From NCBI GenBank assembly GCA_023647555.1, contig JALRLY010000271.1, forward strand, positions 50,937 to 114,936: a stretch of DNA of 64,000 nt, in the 5' to 3' direction. The stretch is from Pancytospora philotis. Taxonomy: Eukaryota > Microsporidia. A model generated the notes under the pieces. That model had not been told where the DNA came from, ran no database searches, and saw nothing but the letters and a program-made list of their open reading frames with translations. Below, in pieces: positions 1 through 8,871 of this stretch; the first letter of the stretch is position 1, and each line of letters begins with the position of its first letter. The position numbers and the translations under genes are program-made.

Positions 1-850
1 CGTTCTCCTCCGTGATCAGCGGCACGGCGATCTGCTTAAACAGATTGCCCTTCAGGCCAAATACCGCGCGCCGCACTTCCCAGCTCGGATCGCATGCGAT
101 CGCCCGCAGCTCCTCAGGATCGGTAATTTGGTCGATCACATTCGCCAGGTAGGCCACGCGCACCTGGCTCGACGGGTCCTGCCGCAGACACGAGTGTTCC
201 AGCGAGCAGAGACGCTGCGCAACCTGCAGACGCACGAACTCTATGCGGTCGCCCACCAGCCTCTCGGTTATCAGCGCCCGGTCGTCCCGGCTGAAGCGGT
301 CCATAAGCACCGCGATGCGCAGACGCACGCGCCACGCATCCGTTCTGAGCAGCTTTTCAAGCAGATACGCGCCGTCCGCGGCCCGCACAGCGAGAATGTC
401 GACGGCCAGCATCTGCCAGGACACGAACTGCTTGGCGCACAGCGCACCGGCGATCTCGAGCAGCTCGTCGTCGTCAAAAGGGCTGTCCTCGGCGATCGAG
501 TCAACGGCGGCGCGTACCACCGCCAGAATATCGTCGCCGAGGCTCTTCAGCAGGATGGCCCGGCGGTCGGCGGGCGGCAGCCCGCTGGAGAGCCGCGGCA
601 CGCTCATCCGCTGCAGATAGAACCGGCTGTTCTGCAGGCTCTTGACGTATTCTATGTCGTTCAGGCTGTCCAGCACGCTCCGTATCAGCTGCACGGCCGC
701 CTCGTGGCGCTCCAGCAGGAGAAGGTTGAGGACCGGCAGCATCTCCCTGCTCGGCCCGTTTTCTATAATGGTCTGCAGCACCTCGTCCGTCAGCTGCTCC
801 GTGGCGCCCACCAGGTGCTGGAGCTCCTTCGGATCGTTGGCCAGGCCCAT
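1..850 (-). CDS. HEAT-repeat protein, PP2A scaffold subunit A (PR65/Tpd3)-like, 3' part off the window
   Basis: The minus-strand frame is open from the ATG at 850 to the window edge, giving 283 residues with no stop. It translates into repeated amphipathic helix pairs. Several repeats have the HEAT signature of a W/F-x-V-R pair (for example DAWRVRLRIAVLMDRF and DPSWEVRRAVF). The region around residues 95-135 lines up with repeat 2-3 of the PP2A A subunit, a scaffold that holds the catalytic and regulatory subunits of protein phosphatase 2A. The ATG is preceded by AAAAATTTT and CCC (856-864), the leader pattern of this genome, which supports the start. The family identity is by pattern only; another HEAT protein is possible. 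The C-terminus lies outside the window. Confidence 0.6.
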   Translation of the reverse strand, partial: MGLANDPKELQHLVGATEQLTDEVLQTIIENGPSREMLPVLNLLLLERHEAAVQLIRSVLDSLNDIEYVKSLQNSRFYLQRMSVPRLSSGLPPADRRAILLKSLGDDILAVVRAAVDSIAEDSPFDDDELLEIAGALCAKQFVSWQMLAVDILAVRAADGAYLLEKLLRTDAWRVRLRIAVLMDRFSRDDRALITERLVGDRIEFVRLQVAQRLCSLEHSCLRQDPSSQVRVAYLANVIDQITDPEELRAIACDPSWEVRRAVFGLKGNLFKQIAVPLITEEN

Positions 851-855
851 GAGGG

Positions 856-864
856 AAAATTTTT
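856..864 (-). promoter_or_regulatory. AAATTTT box of the HEAT-protein gene
   Basis: AAAAATTTT followed by CCC and then ATG within 10 bases. It is one of many copies of the same leader motif in this window and decides the start at 850. Confidence 0.6.
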
Positions 865-1050
865 AGCCTAGCTTCCTCAGCACTTCCCGGGAAGCCTTAA
901 AAGCCTTAATGGCGCGATCAAGTTTTTGCCAAAGTTTAACATGTTTAATCGCATCGGCTGGTTGAATTAAATAGCACAAAATAATATTTACGTACAGAAT
1001 AAGTTTTGTCTATTATTTTTGCACGAAATAAAGCTAGAGCCTATTTATAA

Positions 1051-2175
1051 CTAGTTTAATAGAGCGGCTACTATCGCACGATAATCTTCGAGGCTGCGCG
1101 ATGCGTGTATCGCATCTCTGATTACATCGAGGCCCAGCTTGCCGATCTGCTCTCGGGCCGCGTCTCTGTACACTGCAAAGTTCTCGCACTGCGCTTCCAG
1201 GATATCGAGCGGATCCTCGTCGGCAGCCTTGACCACTAAGCAGCCATCAGGAACAGTCAAGCCGCGCTGCCCGATGAGAATGAGCTTCACCCAGCAGTGC
1301 TGCTTGGCACTCCAGCTGAGCGCGGCTAGCACATCCCTGCTGAGCTGGTGGGCCTTCGTTACCACGAGGAAAGAGCGCAGGACATCGACGCAGCCCTGCG
1401 CATCGTAGCGCTCGAGCGCGGCGTCGGTCTGCGCCCTGGCAAAGCAGCTTATCTCGTCAGAGTAGCCGCTGAACGCGTGGTCAAGGTCGTGCAGCGTAAG
1501 CAGCGTGTCGCGCACCTTCTCGGACGACACGGGCCCCTTGTTAACCGGCGCGTAGTTGTCCCCCTCGAGGTCGTACTCGTCGATGCGGCTCTCGGAGCGC
1601 CCGATGCGCTTGATGAAGCCGGCATTCGGCTCGATGTACACGAGGTCGCCCTCGTTGATCTTGGCCACGGCCTCGCGCATGTGCTTCTCGAGCTGCAGCG
1701 TCTGCCGGCCCTTCGCCGACCCGATCACCATCGAGAAGCCTTTCACAGCGTCCGCATCGTCCCTGTGCATCTGTATGCTGAGCACCTCGCCCTCGAAGAC
1801 CGTTACGGCCTTGGTGAACCGGATGTTGGCGGCGGTGCGCACCGCGTCGTCCGCGTCCGCTATCTCCTCGGCCCCGACAACCTTCACGAACCCTTCGATG
1901 CTGCTCACCAGGTTGGTGCACACGGCCTCGTCTCCGAGCAGCAGCGCGCTGCTGACGTAGGGGCTGCTGCAGAACATCTCCAGGGCCGCCTTGGCCTGCG
2001 TGTTCTGCACCATGCGGTCCGAGGCCCGGGCCTTCGAGAGCTCCTGCGCCAGAATCTTGGCGATGTCCTTTGCGCTCGTGTCTTTGCTGTCCTTCGCGGT
2101 GCATGCCTTCTTGGGGACGCTGGCGTCCTCATCCGACGGCGCGCTCTTCTTCGGCGTGGTCTTTTTCTCTCTCAT
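1051..2175 (-). CDS. RVB1: RuvB-like protein 1 (Rvb1/pontin/TIP49) homologue with destroyed ATPase motifs
   Basis: 374 residues from the ATG at 2175; the open frame extends 38 residues further without a convincing leader. Residues about 125-232 match domain II of pontin closely: an EGEV start, VYIEPNAG, KRIGRSES and the TLHDLD end all have direct Rvb1 counterparts and fit Rvb1 better than Rvb2. Family members are about 455-residue AAA+ ATPases that assemble with Rvb2 in INO80, SWR1 and R2TP. Here the Walker A position (residues 81-88) reads GDEAVCTN instead of GPPGTGKT, and the Walker B position (about 271-276) reads VVTKAH instead of a DEVH-type motif. The C-terminal lid is shortened. The frame is intact for over 370 codons, so a pseudo-ATPase is more likely than a dead gene. 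Yaf9, a SWR1/NuA4 subunit, is encoded 8 kb away. Confidence 0.75.
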   Translation of the reverse strand: MREKKTTPKKSAPSDEDASVPKKACTAKDSKDTSAKDIAKILAQELSKARASDRMVQNTQAKAALEMFCSSPYVSSALLLGDEAVCTNLVSSIEGFVKVVGAEEIADADDAVRTAANIRFTKAVTVFEGEVLSIQMHRDDADAVKGFSMVIGSAKGRQTLQLEKHMREAVAKINEGDLVYIEPNAGFIKRIGRSESRIDEYDLEGDNYAPVNKGPVSSEKVRDTLLTLHDLDHAFSGYSDEISCFARAQTDAALERYDAQGCVDVLRSFLVVTKAHQLSRDVLAALSWSAKQHCWVKLILIGQRGLTVPDGCLVVKAADEDPLDILEAQCENFAVYRDAAREQIGKLGLDVIRDAIHASRSLEDYRAIVAALLN

Positions 2176-2507
2176 TGAATGGGCACTGCACAGGTGCGCG
2201 TTTTGTGGCTGGGCCAAAGGAGTTAGTACGAGCGTATTAAGATCAAAGAGAAGGCTTGGATGTATTCCTAGTAAGTAAACATTAGGCATTCACACAGCTG
2301 ATCTATACGGTCGTTTACCAAGCCTTCTGATATGATGCAAGCAAAATCATCTACTCATTCAGTCAAAGCTCAGCATTTATGTCTCTACATTCTTGGCCAT
2401 GGTTTAATTAGCAAATGCAGAGATTCAGAATACCATATTCAGCCTCTAAAGCCTGCTCTTCCGCCAGCACCGCCTGCAAAAAATGAACCAAAATTTTCGA
2501 GGCCGTT

Positions 2508-3506
2508 ATGGCCAAGAACGCGGCGGGCGCTAACACAGAGAATCTGCGCGATGAGGACTTCAGCTCCGAGGACATGGAGACGCACAAGCCCGGGGCTGCC
2601 GAGGAGGGCGAGATGGACGTGGACGAGCGCGCGTACGTGCTGATGGAGTACATCAATCTGGAGTGGCCCGCGCAGAGCATCGTGGCGGTCGGCCCCAGGC
2701 TCTACTTCGGCACGAATCCTGCGACGGCGGAGAGCAGCTGCGAGCTGATTGAGATCGATCTGGAGAATGCCGACTACACCAACCTGTCGTACAGAGACGC
2801 GAAGATCGGCCGCTTTGTTAACAAGATACGCCACCACGACGGCAGATTGTACGCGCTCTCCGATGCGCATCTCACCGTGTACGGCACCGATTTGAAGCAG
2901 CTGGCGGAGGTGCAGGACAGCTTTGCGTACGGACTGTGCGTTACTGCCGATGCTGTCTTCGCCGGTACGTCCGACGGGCGGCTTGTCGTGTACGACCACT
3001 CCCTGAACGTGCTGAGCAGCGGCAAGCTGCATCGCCGCGGAATTGAGGCCATCGAGGCGCAGAACGGGCTCGTCTACACCGGCTCGATCGATGGCACACT
3101 CAAGGTCAGCAATGGCGCGCACGAGGTCCTGCATACCATCGAGAACGGAGCCGAGATCAACTGCATGGCTATCAATGGTAACAAGCTGGTGTACGGGGAT
3201 GACAACTCTGTGATCCACCTTGTGAGCCTCGACACCTTCGAGCGCGAGGCCATCTCCTGGCACAACACGCCCATAACAGCGCTCAAGTGGAAGGACAGCG
3301 ATGTGTTCGTGAGTGCCTCTGACGAGCAGGTCTGCGTCTGGGACACCTCGCTGGACGAGGAGTGGGACTACCACAAGTACCTTCTGTTCGTCCACCAGGG
3401 GCAGAAGTACTACAAGGATATTGCGCTTTTGGGCGATGTAGTCGTTACGAGCTCGATCGATGGGCTCTGCTGCTTCACGCCTGTTTCCTTCACGGAGGTT
3501 GAATAA
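2508..3506 (+). CDS. RRB1: WD40 ribosome-assembly protein Rrb1/GRWD1
   Basis: 332 residues. An acidic N-terminus of about 45 residues precedes a beta-propeller with degenerate WD repeats (for example a VCVWD end near residue 280). Near the C-terminus LLFVHQGQKYYKDI followed by VVTSSIDG is the diagnostic end of the GRWD1/Rrb1 family, where it reads LLFVHQGQ-x-KE. Near residue 50 a LEWPAQSI block matches the family's WP motif. Rrb1 is the dedicated nuclear chaperone of ribosomal protein uL3 and acts in 60S assembly. The start follows CAAAATTTTCGAGGCCGTT. It is shorter than the roughly 450-510 residues seen in yeast and animals, in line with genome reduction. Cbf5 lies downstream on the same strand. 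Confidence 0.75.
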   Translation: MAKNAAGANTENLRDEDFSSEDMETHKPGAAEEGEMDVDERAYVLMEYINLEWPAQSIVAVGPRLYFGTNPATAESSCELIEIDLENADYTNLSYRDAKIGRFVNKIRHHDGRLYALSDAHLTVYGTDLKQLAEVQDSFAYGLCVTADAVFAGTSDGRLVVYDHSLNVLSSGKLHRRGIEAIEAQNGLVYTGSIDGTLKVSNGAHEVLHTIENGAEINCMAINGNKLVYGDDNSVIHLVSLDTFEREAISWHNTPITALKWKDSDVFVSASDEQVCVWDTSLDEEWDYHKYLLFVHQGQKYYKDIALLGDVVVTSSIDGLCCFTPVSFTEVE

Positions 3507-3805
3507 CATCCAGCGTTTTAGTAAATCTACTTTATTTCAGCTTTTAGCATTGCAGCATTTGCGTAGGATTAGTTCTAATAAGGGTACGTGAACGCTCTAG
3601 TGCTGTTTTCAAAGAGAAAGCCTAAGATGAGCATAGGAAATTTATAAAACTGACATGAGCCATTTCTGTTACTAGCACAACATCCCACTCATACACAAAC
3701 CTCTAATATTATTCCTCCTCACCACACAAACCAATGCCAGCTGCGCTCCGTTGCCCGCCCTTCCCTTTTCGCCCTGCAAAAATTTTAACGGAACAGCACC
3801 CAGTT

Positions 3806-4840
3806 ATGAATTGCCAGTACTACGACAGCGCGCTGCTGCTGAAGGACGCCGACTCGATGGTCGTTAAGAGCACCGACTACGCCCCCAGCGGCCACGGCAC
3901 GTACCCGCAGAACAGGCCCATGAGCGAGTATCTGAAGTACGGCGTAATCACCATCGACAAACCGTCCAACCCGTCGTCTCACGAGGTCGTGACGTGGGTC
4001 AAGAACATCCTCGAGTGCGAGAAGACCGGCCACTCGGGCACGCTCGATCCCAAGGTGACCGGCGTCCTCGGCATCTGCCTCAACAGAGCGACGCGGCTCA
4101 CCAAGAGCCAGCAGAACGCAGGCAAGACCTACGTGTGCGTCATCGAGTTCAACAGCGAGACGACGCGCGAGAAGTTCCAGCAGGCCTTGGAGTTCCTGAC
4201 CGGCCACCTTTTCCAGCGGCCGCCGCTGATGTGCGCCGTCAAGCGCGACCTGCGCCTGCGCTGGATCTACGGGATCAAGGTGGTCGAGTTCGAGCCGAAG
4301 CGCGCGCTGTTCGAGGTGCGCTGCGAGGCCGGCACGTACATCAGAACGCTGTGCACGCACATCGGGCTGCAGATCGGCTGCGGCGCCGTGATGGCCGGGC
4401 TGCGGCGCGTCCAGAGCGGGTACGTCACCGAGAAGGAGTGCGTTACGCTGCACGATGTGCAGGATGCCTACCACGCGTACAAGACAACAAACGAGGAGAA
4501 GTACCTGCGCCGCGTGGTCAAGCCGATGGAGACCATCCTCACGCACTACCCGCGCATCATGATCAAGGACTCGGCGGTGAACGCCATCTGCTACGGCGCA
4601 AAGCTGACCGCCGCGGGCGTGCTCAAGTTCGATCGCAACCTCGACACCAACGAGCTCGCGGTGCTCATCACACCGAAGGGCGAGGCCGTTGCGCTTGTCA
4701 CGCCGCTCGTGGCCTCGAGCCAGCTCAAGGACATCCAGTCCGGCGTGATCGCGAAGACCAAGCGTGTCATCATGGAGAAGGATCTGTACCCGCGCTGCTG
4801 GGGCATCATGGACGAGTACGAGATTCTGTCCGACCACTGA
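3806..4840 (+). CDS. CBF5: H/ACA snoRNP pseudouridine synthase Cbf5 (dyskerin)
   Basis: 344 residues from the ATG at 3806. The frame is open from 3734, but the AAAATTTT box at 3779-3786 and CCCAGTT sit just before 3806. The TruB catalytic domain shows GVITIDKPS (motif I) and HSGTLDPKVTG with the catalytic Asp near residue 80, followed by NRATRLTK. A PUA domain covers about residues 245-330. Cbf5 isomerises uridines in rRNA and snRNA guided by H/ACA RNAs and acts in the nucleolus. The lysine-rich KKE tail of yeast Cbf5 is absent: the protein ends soon after the PUA domain, as in archaeal enzymes. Confidence 0.95.
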   Translation: MNCQYYDSALLLKDADSMVVKSTDYAPSGHGTYPQNRPMSEYLKYGVITIDKPSNPSSHEVVTWVKNILECEKTGHSGTLDPKVTGVLGICLNRATRLTKSQQNAGKTYVCVIEFNSETTREKFQQALEFLTGHLFQRPPLMCAVKRDLRLRWIYGIKVVEFEPKRALFEVRCEAGTYIRTLCTHIGLQIGCGAVMAGLRRVQSGYVTEKECVTLHDVQDAYHAYKTTNEEKYLRRVVKPMETILTHYPRIMIKDSAVNAICYGAKLTAAGVLKFDRNLDTNELAVLITPKGEAVALVTPLVASSQLKDIQSGVIAKTKRVIMEKDLYPRCWGIMDEYEILSDH

Positions 4841-5033
4841 TTTTAATAAAATAGTTTGACTAAGCGTGTTTTGTGCAGTGTGTGGGTATAAGATGGTAAG
4901 AATATAATATTCGGGTTTTAAAACATCTAAAACTGCGTTTTCATTGAATAATGATGCACATTCCTTACATATAGCCGCGCACAGCAGCACCAGTCCGCTA
5001 CCCACGTCCGCTCAGCAGCCGGCGGCCAAATAC

Positions 5034-5042
5034 AAAATTTTT
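5034..5042 (+). promoter_or_regulatory. AAATTTT box of eIF3b
   Basis: AAAATTTTT ends ten bases before the ATG at 5053, with CCCC between. It argues against any upstream start. Confidence 0.6.
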
Positions 5043-5052
5043 GAAGTCCCCA

Positions 5053-6513
5053 ATGGAGGACTACTTGGTTGCCATCGGAGACGCCGAGAAGATCGAGCAG
5101 GCCATCCAGCCGCGGATGCATACGCAGGAGGGCGACGTCGTGGTGATTTCAGCGACTGCCGACGAGCACCCCGCGCTGATCAAGGAGCTGAGCGGGATAG
5201 ACGGCGTAACGGTGTGCCCGTACGCCCAGCTTATTAAAACGATCGGCACGCAGCTGCGCAGCGCCCCGTTCAAGGCCTACGACTCCAGCACGGTGTACGA
5301 CTGGCAGAAGACCGGCAACGAGTTCTTCGGGCTGGTCTACTCCGGCTCGTTCGAGGTGCTCTCCGTCAACAGGGCGTCCGTGAACTCGACCAACAAGGTG
5401 GAGCCGGTCAGCAACGGCACCATGAGCTCCACCGGCGCCGTCCTCGGCTTCATCAGGGGCAACACCGTGAGTCTGCACGTCAACGACACGCTCGACAAGA
5501 TTTTCGACATCAAAATCGCAGAGACGGCGACCAAGCTGTCCTTCGACAGCAGCGACCGCTTCGTTGCCATTTCCGGGCCGGCCTTCTGCTACATCTACAA
5601 TGTGCTGACGGGTGCGCTGCTCCACCGCGCCGACTCTGCCGATGTGTGCTTTGCGCGCGGCTGCGCCTACTTCCGCAACGGGAAGTTTGATCTGAACACC
5701 GGCGCGTTCGAGGAGACCGAGCCGGCGGAGGTCCTGCAGGCGCGGGGCGATAGCCTGGCCTTCTTCCTCAACGGAAAGCTGCAGCAGATCGTATTCGACA
5801 CGCCCAAGGGCGTGCAGAGCAAGAACCACAACGGGATCACCGAGATCGAGTTTTACTTCGCGGAGAGCCGCCTCTACGCGCTGATCACCAAGTCCATCAA
5901 CGGCGAGGACCAGTACATCGTCGAGTCGTACACCAACAGCGACATTACGATGAACACGCTGAGCGGCAAGCCGTACAGCCTGGCGGTCTCGGACAACGCG
6001 TTCGTCGTGTGCGATGCGAAGAACAACCTGGCGTTCTACCAGAAGGAGCGCTACAACTTCGCGCTGGCCAAGAAGATCCGCAAGGAGGGCCCGTCGATCG
6101 CCGCGCTCAAGAGCGGCGTGGCGTGCGTGTACGACCGCGGCTCGCAGACCATCGAGTTCTACGACAAGCTGCAGCTCCGCGCGGTGTACACCCACCCGGG
6201 CTGCACGGAGATCCGCTGGTCGGAGAGCGGCCTGTACGTCGCTGCGTACGCCATCAGCGCGGCCCCGTCGGCCATGGTGCAGGTGTTCGACTGCAACGCC
6301 AAGCTGGTGTACCGCAAGACGTACAACCAGCTGCGCTCCTTCCAGTGGCGCGGCTACAAGCAGCTGACGGCGGAGCAGATCGCCGCGATCGGCCCGGTGC
6401 CCGAGGACTTCCTCGTGGAGCAGGCGGACGACGCCGAGTTCGATGTCACCACGCTGCTCTCCGAGTGGAAGAGCTACCTGCTTGCAAAGATCCAGAACAG
6501 AAAGAATAAATAG
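5053..6513 (+). CDS. PRT1: Translation initiation factor eIF3 subunit b (Prt1)
   Basis: 486 residues from the ATG at 5053, immediately after AAAATTTTTGAAGTCCCCA. The central part is a beta-propeller of the eIF2A/eIF3b type. The C-terminus is diagnostic: FQWRGYKQLTAEQIAAI matches the eIF3b FLWRPRP-x-LLSxEQI block, followed by an acidic stretch and a basic end that would bind eIF3i and eIF3g. The N-terminal 75 residues occupy the place of the RRM but I see no clear RNP1 or RNP2 motif. Yeast Prt1 has 763 residues, so this copy is about one third shorter. eIF3b scaffolds the eIF3 complex on the 40S subunit. Confidence 0.8.
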   Translation: MEDYLVAIGDAEKIEQAIQPRMHTQEGDVVVISATADEHPALIKELSGIDGVTVCPYAQLIKTIGTQLRSAPFKAYDSSTVYDWQKTGNEFFGLVYSGSFEVLSVNRASVNSTNKVEPVSNGTMSSTGAVLGFIRGNTVSLHVNDTLDKIFDIKIAETATKLSFDSSDRFVAISGPAFCYIYNVLTGALLHRADSADVCFARGCAYFRNGKFDLNTGAFEETEPAEVLQARGDSLAFFLNGKLQQIVFDTPKGVQSKNHNGITEIEFYFAESRLYALITKSINGEDQYIVESYTNSDITMNTLSGKPYSLAVSDNAFVVCDAKNNLAFYQKERYNFALAKKIRKEGPSIAALKSGVACVYDRGSQTIEFYDKLQLRAVYTHPGCTEIRWSESGLYVAAYAISAAPSAMVQVFDCNAKLVYRKTYNQLRSFQWRGYKQLTAEQIAAIGPVPEDFLVEQADDAEFDVTTLLSEWKSYLLAKIQNRKNK

Positions 6514-6952
6514 TCTTACAATGCTTTAGTTTTAAATGAATGTCCTTAGGTTTGGCTTATCAGCTGTTGGTGCAAGATTCGTCTATTATTGAAAATTTGT
6601 GTTGGGGTAGTGGCCTATCGCTTTAGGGCCCGTTTCGATACTTAAAAATTGCGCAGGGATAGATTAAGATGCTAAGCGAATGAGTAGTAAACATCCACTT
6701 GGGTGCTACTGCATGCTAACACATTGCTTTGCATGCGATCTTGCCTCTCTAGCGGCGCTACAATATTGAAAGAGCTCTGCGGTCGTGCCCGGGAAAACTA
6801 ACTAATTTGACTAACAAAATTTTATCACTAGTTACTCAGGCTGCAAGGCTGATAAAAACGCGCAGTGAATAGCCGCAGCCACCGCAGGTCATCTATCAAT
6901 CAGGCGGCATCAGCCCCGATGCTATTCTACGCAAATTTTTCATTCCCCGCAA
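6514..6952. other. Intergenic gap eIF3b-POT1
   Basis: 439 bases. It holds the AT-rich 3' flank of eIF3b and, at 6933-6940, an AAATTTTT box followed by CCCC before the POT1 ATG. I see no further ORF, tRNA or repeat. Confidence 0.6.
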
Positions 6953-8536
6953 ATGTACGTGAAGGGATCGGTCGTGTCCGTGCGGGAAGAGGACGGCCTG
7001 GCGGTTGTACTGCAAAACCCCGTGGGTAATTTTCACATAACCGTGCCCAAGGAGCACAGACAGCGCTTCGGCAAGGTCCAGGCGGGCGACGAGCTGATAC
7101 TGGAGCTGGATGGCGCGCAGGTGCCAGCGATTATCAGGAAGAAAAACGGGAAGGAGCACACAGCCGTTACGTACGGCCCCTCCACTGCCGTCCACGTGGT
7201 GCCGCACGAGACAATTGTGAACCTGAAGAGATCCACCTACTCCTCCGTCTATGCTGTTATCACAGGCGTCAGACCCCTGATGCCGACACAGGGCACCGAT
7301 CTGCTCTTCACCCTCAATATCACCGACGAAACCGGCGAGACGGTTCTCAGGGTTTTCATCTCGGACGTGCAGGACCTCCAGAAGTTTGTCGCGTCGGCCA
7401 CGCCGTTGGATCTTGCGCTCGACTACACCTGCCAGGAGAATTTCAGTAAAATTTTCAGGGCCGGCGACATCCTGCTGATCCGGAATATTAAACTGGGTGC
7501 GAATGGCAAGTTTGCGCTGATGCACAAGTCCTGCAGCCTGTCCGTGCTAGCTAACGCGCAAGACCTTTCTGGGAGCGGCGCACACCTGAAAACTGCGTCA
7601 CAGACAAAGTTGGGCCCAGCGGTGCACCACCTCGCTGAATTCTACGCTTCGCACTGCAACAGCACCGTCCATTCGCATTCGCCGCGGCCTGGCAGCCAAA
7701 GGAGCAAGGACAAGACGATCGCCGAGCTCGAGCCGGGCGCGTACGCCGATGTCGTCGGCAAGGTTGTGTACATCGAGCAAGGCTACGCCATCAACATATG
7801 CATCACCGACTTCACGCTGAACAAGCGCGTCGCCAACCGCAAAAAAGGCAAGTTTGAAACCGGCATGCTCCTCTACGTTATGATCTACGGGAGGCACATG
7901 GCGGACGCGAGGGACGTACAGGTCGGCAACATCTGCCGCTTCGAGAACCTCAAGATCAAAGAGGCGGGGCGCCACCTCAGCTCCCACATGAGCGAGTCCA
8001 AGGACGGCTGCATCCAGATCGTGCGCGACGAGCGCGCAATCGCCCAAATTACCGAGCGGGAGCGGGCCTACTACGCCAGAAAGAACCAGCGCGCCTCGGG
8101 CAGCATCTACATGGTGCACGAGAAGGACGATGCCGAGCGGGAGCTGTCCGAGCCGTTCCGCATCAACTTCCCGCCGAGCCTCAACCAGTCTGCGATCAAC
8201 GTAACGACGAACGACACGGGGATCCCCATCGCCTTCACAAAAATCAGGAACATCAGCGGCCCGGGCGCCTACTTCATCAAATGCCGCATCGAGAGCTTTG
8301 CTCTGGACAGCTCGCCAGCGGGCCCTTGCCTGCAGCTGCAGCTCTGCGACACGGAGGACAGCATACGGGTGCTTGCGCGGCAGAAGCTCACGCGCTTGCT
8401 CCTCCATTCGCCGCTGCTCGTGAAGCGTATCATGTTTAAGTGCATGGTGCTTTGCACCAGCATCGAGCCGGGTACCTACTTCATGGTCAATACGCTGGTG
8501 GAGGATGACGAGATAACGGATCTGATCGTAGCCTAG
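6953..8536 (+). CDS. POT1: Telomere end-binding protein of the Pot1/TEBP-alpha family
   Basis: 527 residues. Residues about 92-205 have the first OB fold of Pot1 (Telo_bind): TYSSVYAVITGVRPLM, then a TDLLFTLNITDET strand pair, a VFISD strand and GDILLIRNIKL. Residues about 255-350 look like a second OB fold (Pot1PC type) beginning ADVVGKVVYIEQGYAINICITD. The C-terminal third may hold a further OB-like domain. Pot1 binds the single-stranded telomeric G strand and controls end protection and telomerase access. ATG choice is supported by AAATTTTTCATTCCCCGCAA directly upstream. Alternative readings such as another ssDNA-binding OB protein are possible, but the order of motifs in domain 1 is characteristic. 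Confidence 0.75.
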   Translation: MYVKGSVVSVREEDGLAVVLQNPVGNFHITVPKEHRQRFGKVQAGDELILELDGAQVPAIIRKKNGKEHTAVTYGPSTAVHVVPHETIVNLKRSTYSSVYAVITGVRPLMPTQGTDLLFTLNITDETGETVLRVFISDVQDLQKFVASATPLDLALDYTCQENFSKIFRAGDILLIRNIKLGANGKFALMHKSCSLSVLANAQDLSGSGAHLKTASQTKLGPAVHHLAEFYASHCNSTVHSHSPRPGSQRSKDKTIAELEPGAYADVVGKVVYIEQGYAINICITDFTLNKRVANRKKGKFETGMLLYVMIYGRHMADARDVQVGNICRFENLKIKEAGRHLSSHMSESKDGCIQIVRDERAIAQITERERAYYARKNQRASGSIYMVHEKDDAERELSEPFRINFPPSLNQSAINVTTNDTGIPIAFTKIRNISGPGAYFIKCRIESFALDSSPAGPCLQLQLCDTEDSIRVLARQKLTRLLLHSPLLVKRIMFKCMVLCTSIEPGTYFMVNTLVEDDEITDLIVA

Positions 8537-8871
8537 TGGCTGGCATAGCTTGTGATACAAGGCATGTATAGCAGCATGATTAAATTTATCAGAGATGTCT
8601 ACGACTATGAATTACTGCTGTGCTTTTAGTTTTTAGGTGCAAAGACTCTTTATTCACGGAGCTTTTGGTTTGGTGACAGTGAATCATTGTTCTATAGAAA
8701 CTGGAGTGTGAGGCAGCGCAGTGTATTGTGATAGTTATTGACCGTGCATCTTATTCAAGTTCCTCAGCCTCGATAGAAACTGTATTTGCAGCCAACTTTT
8801 AAAACACTAAGCCTAACCCTAGCACACAAACAGAATATGAAAAACACTCACAGTATCGTAGATGCGACAAT
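8537..8871. other. Intergenic gap between convergent POT1 and PCNA
   Basis: 335 bases of AT-rich sequence between two convergent 3' ends. Only terminator and poly(A) function is expected; no gene is visible. Confidence 0.5.

Noticed and set aside
128..871. Long plus-strand open frame at the left edge
   Set aside because: It is Arg/His/Val-rich antisense shadow of the minus-strand HEAT-repeat gene, which has repeat structure and a leader box.
8808..8824. Telomere-like CCTAACCCTA next to POT1
   Set aside because: Fewer than two repeat units; such a short match is expected by chance in 64 kb.
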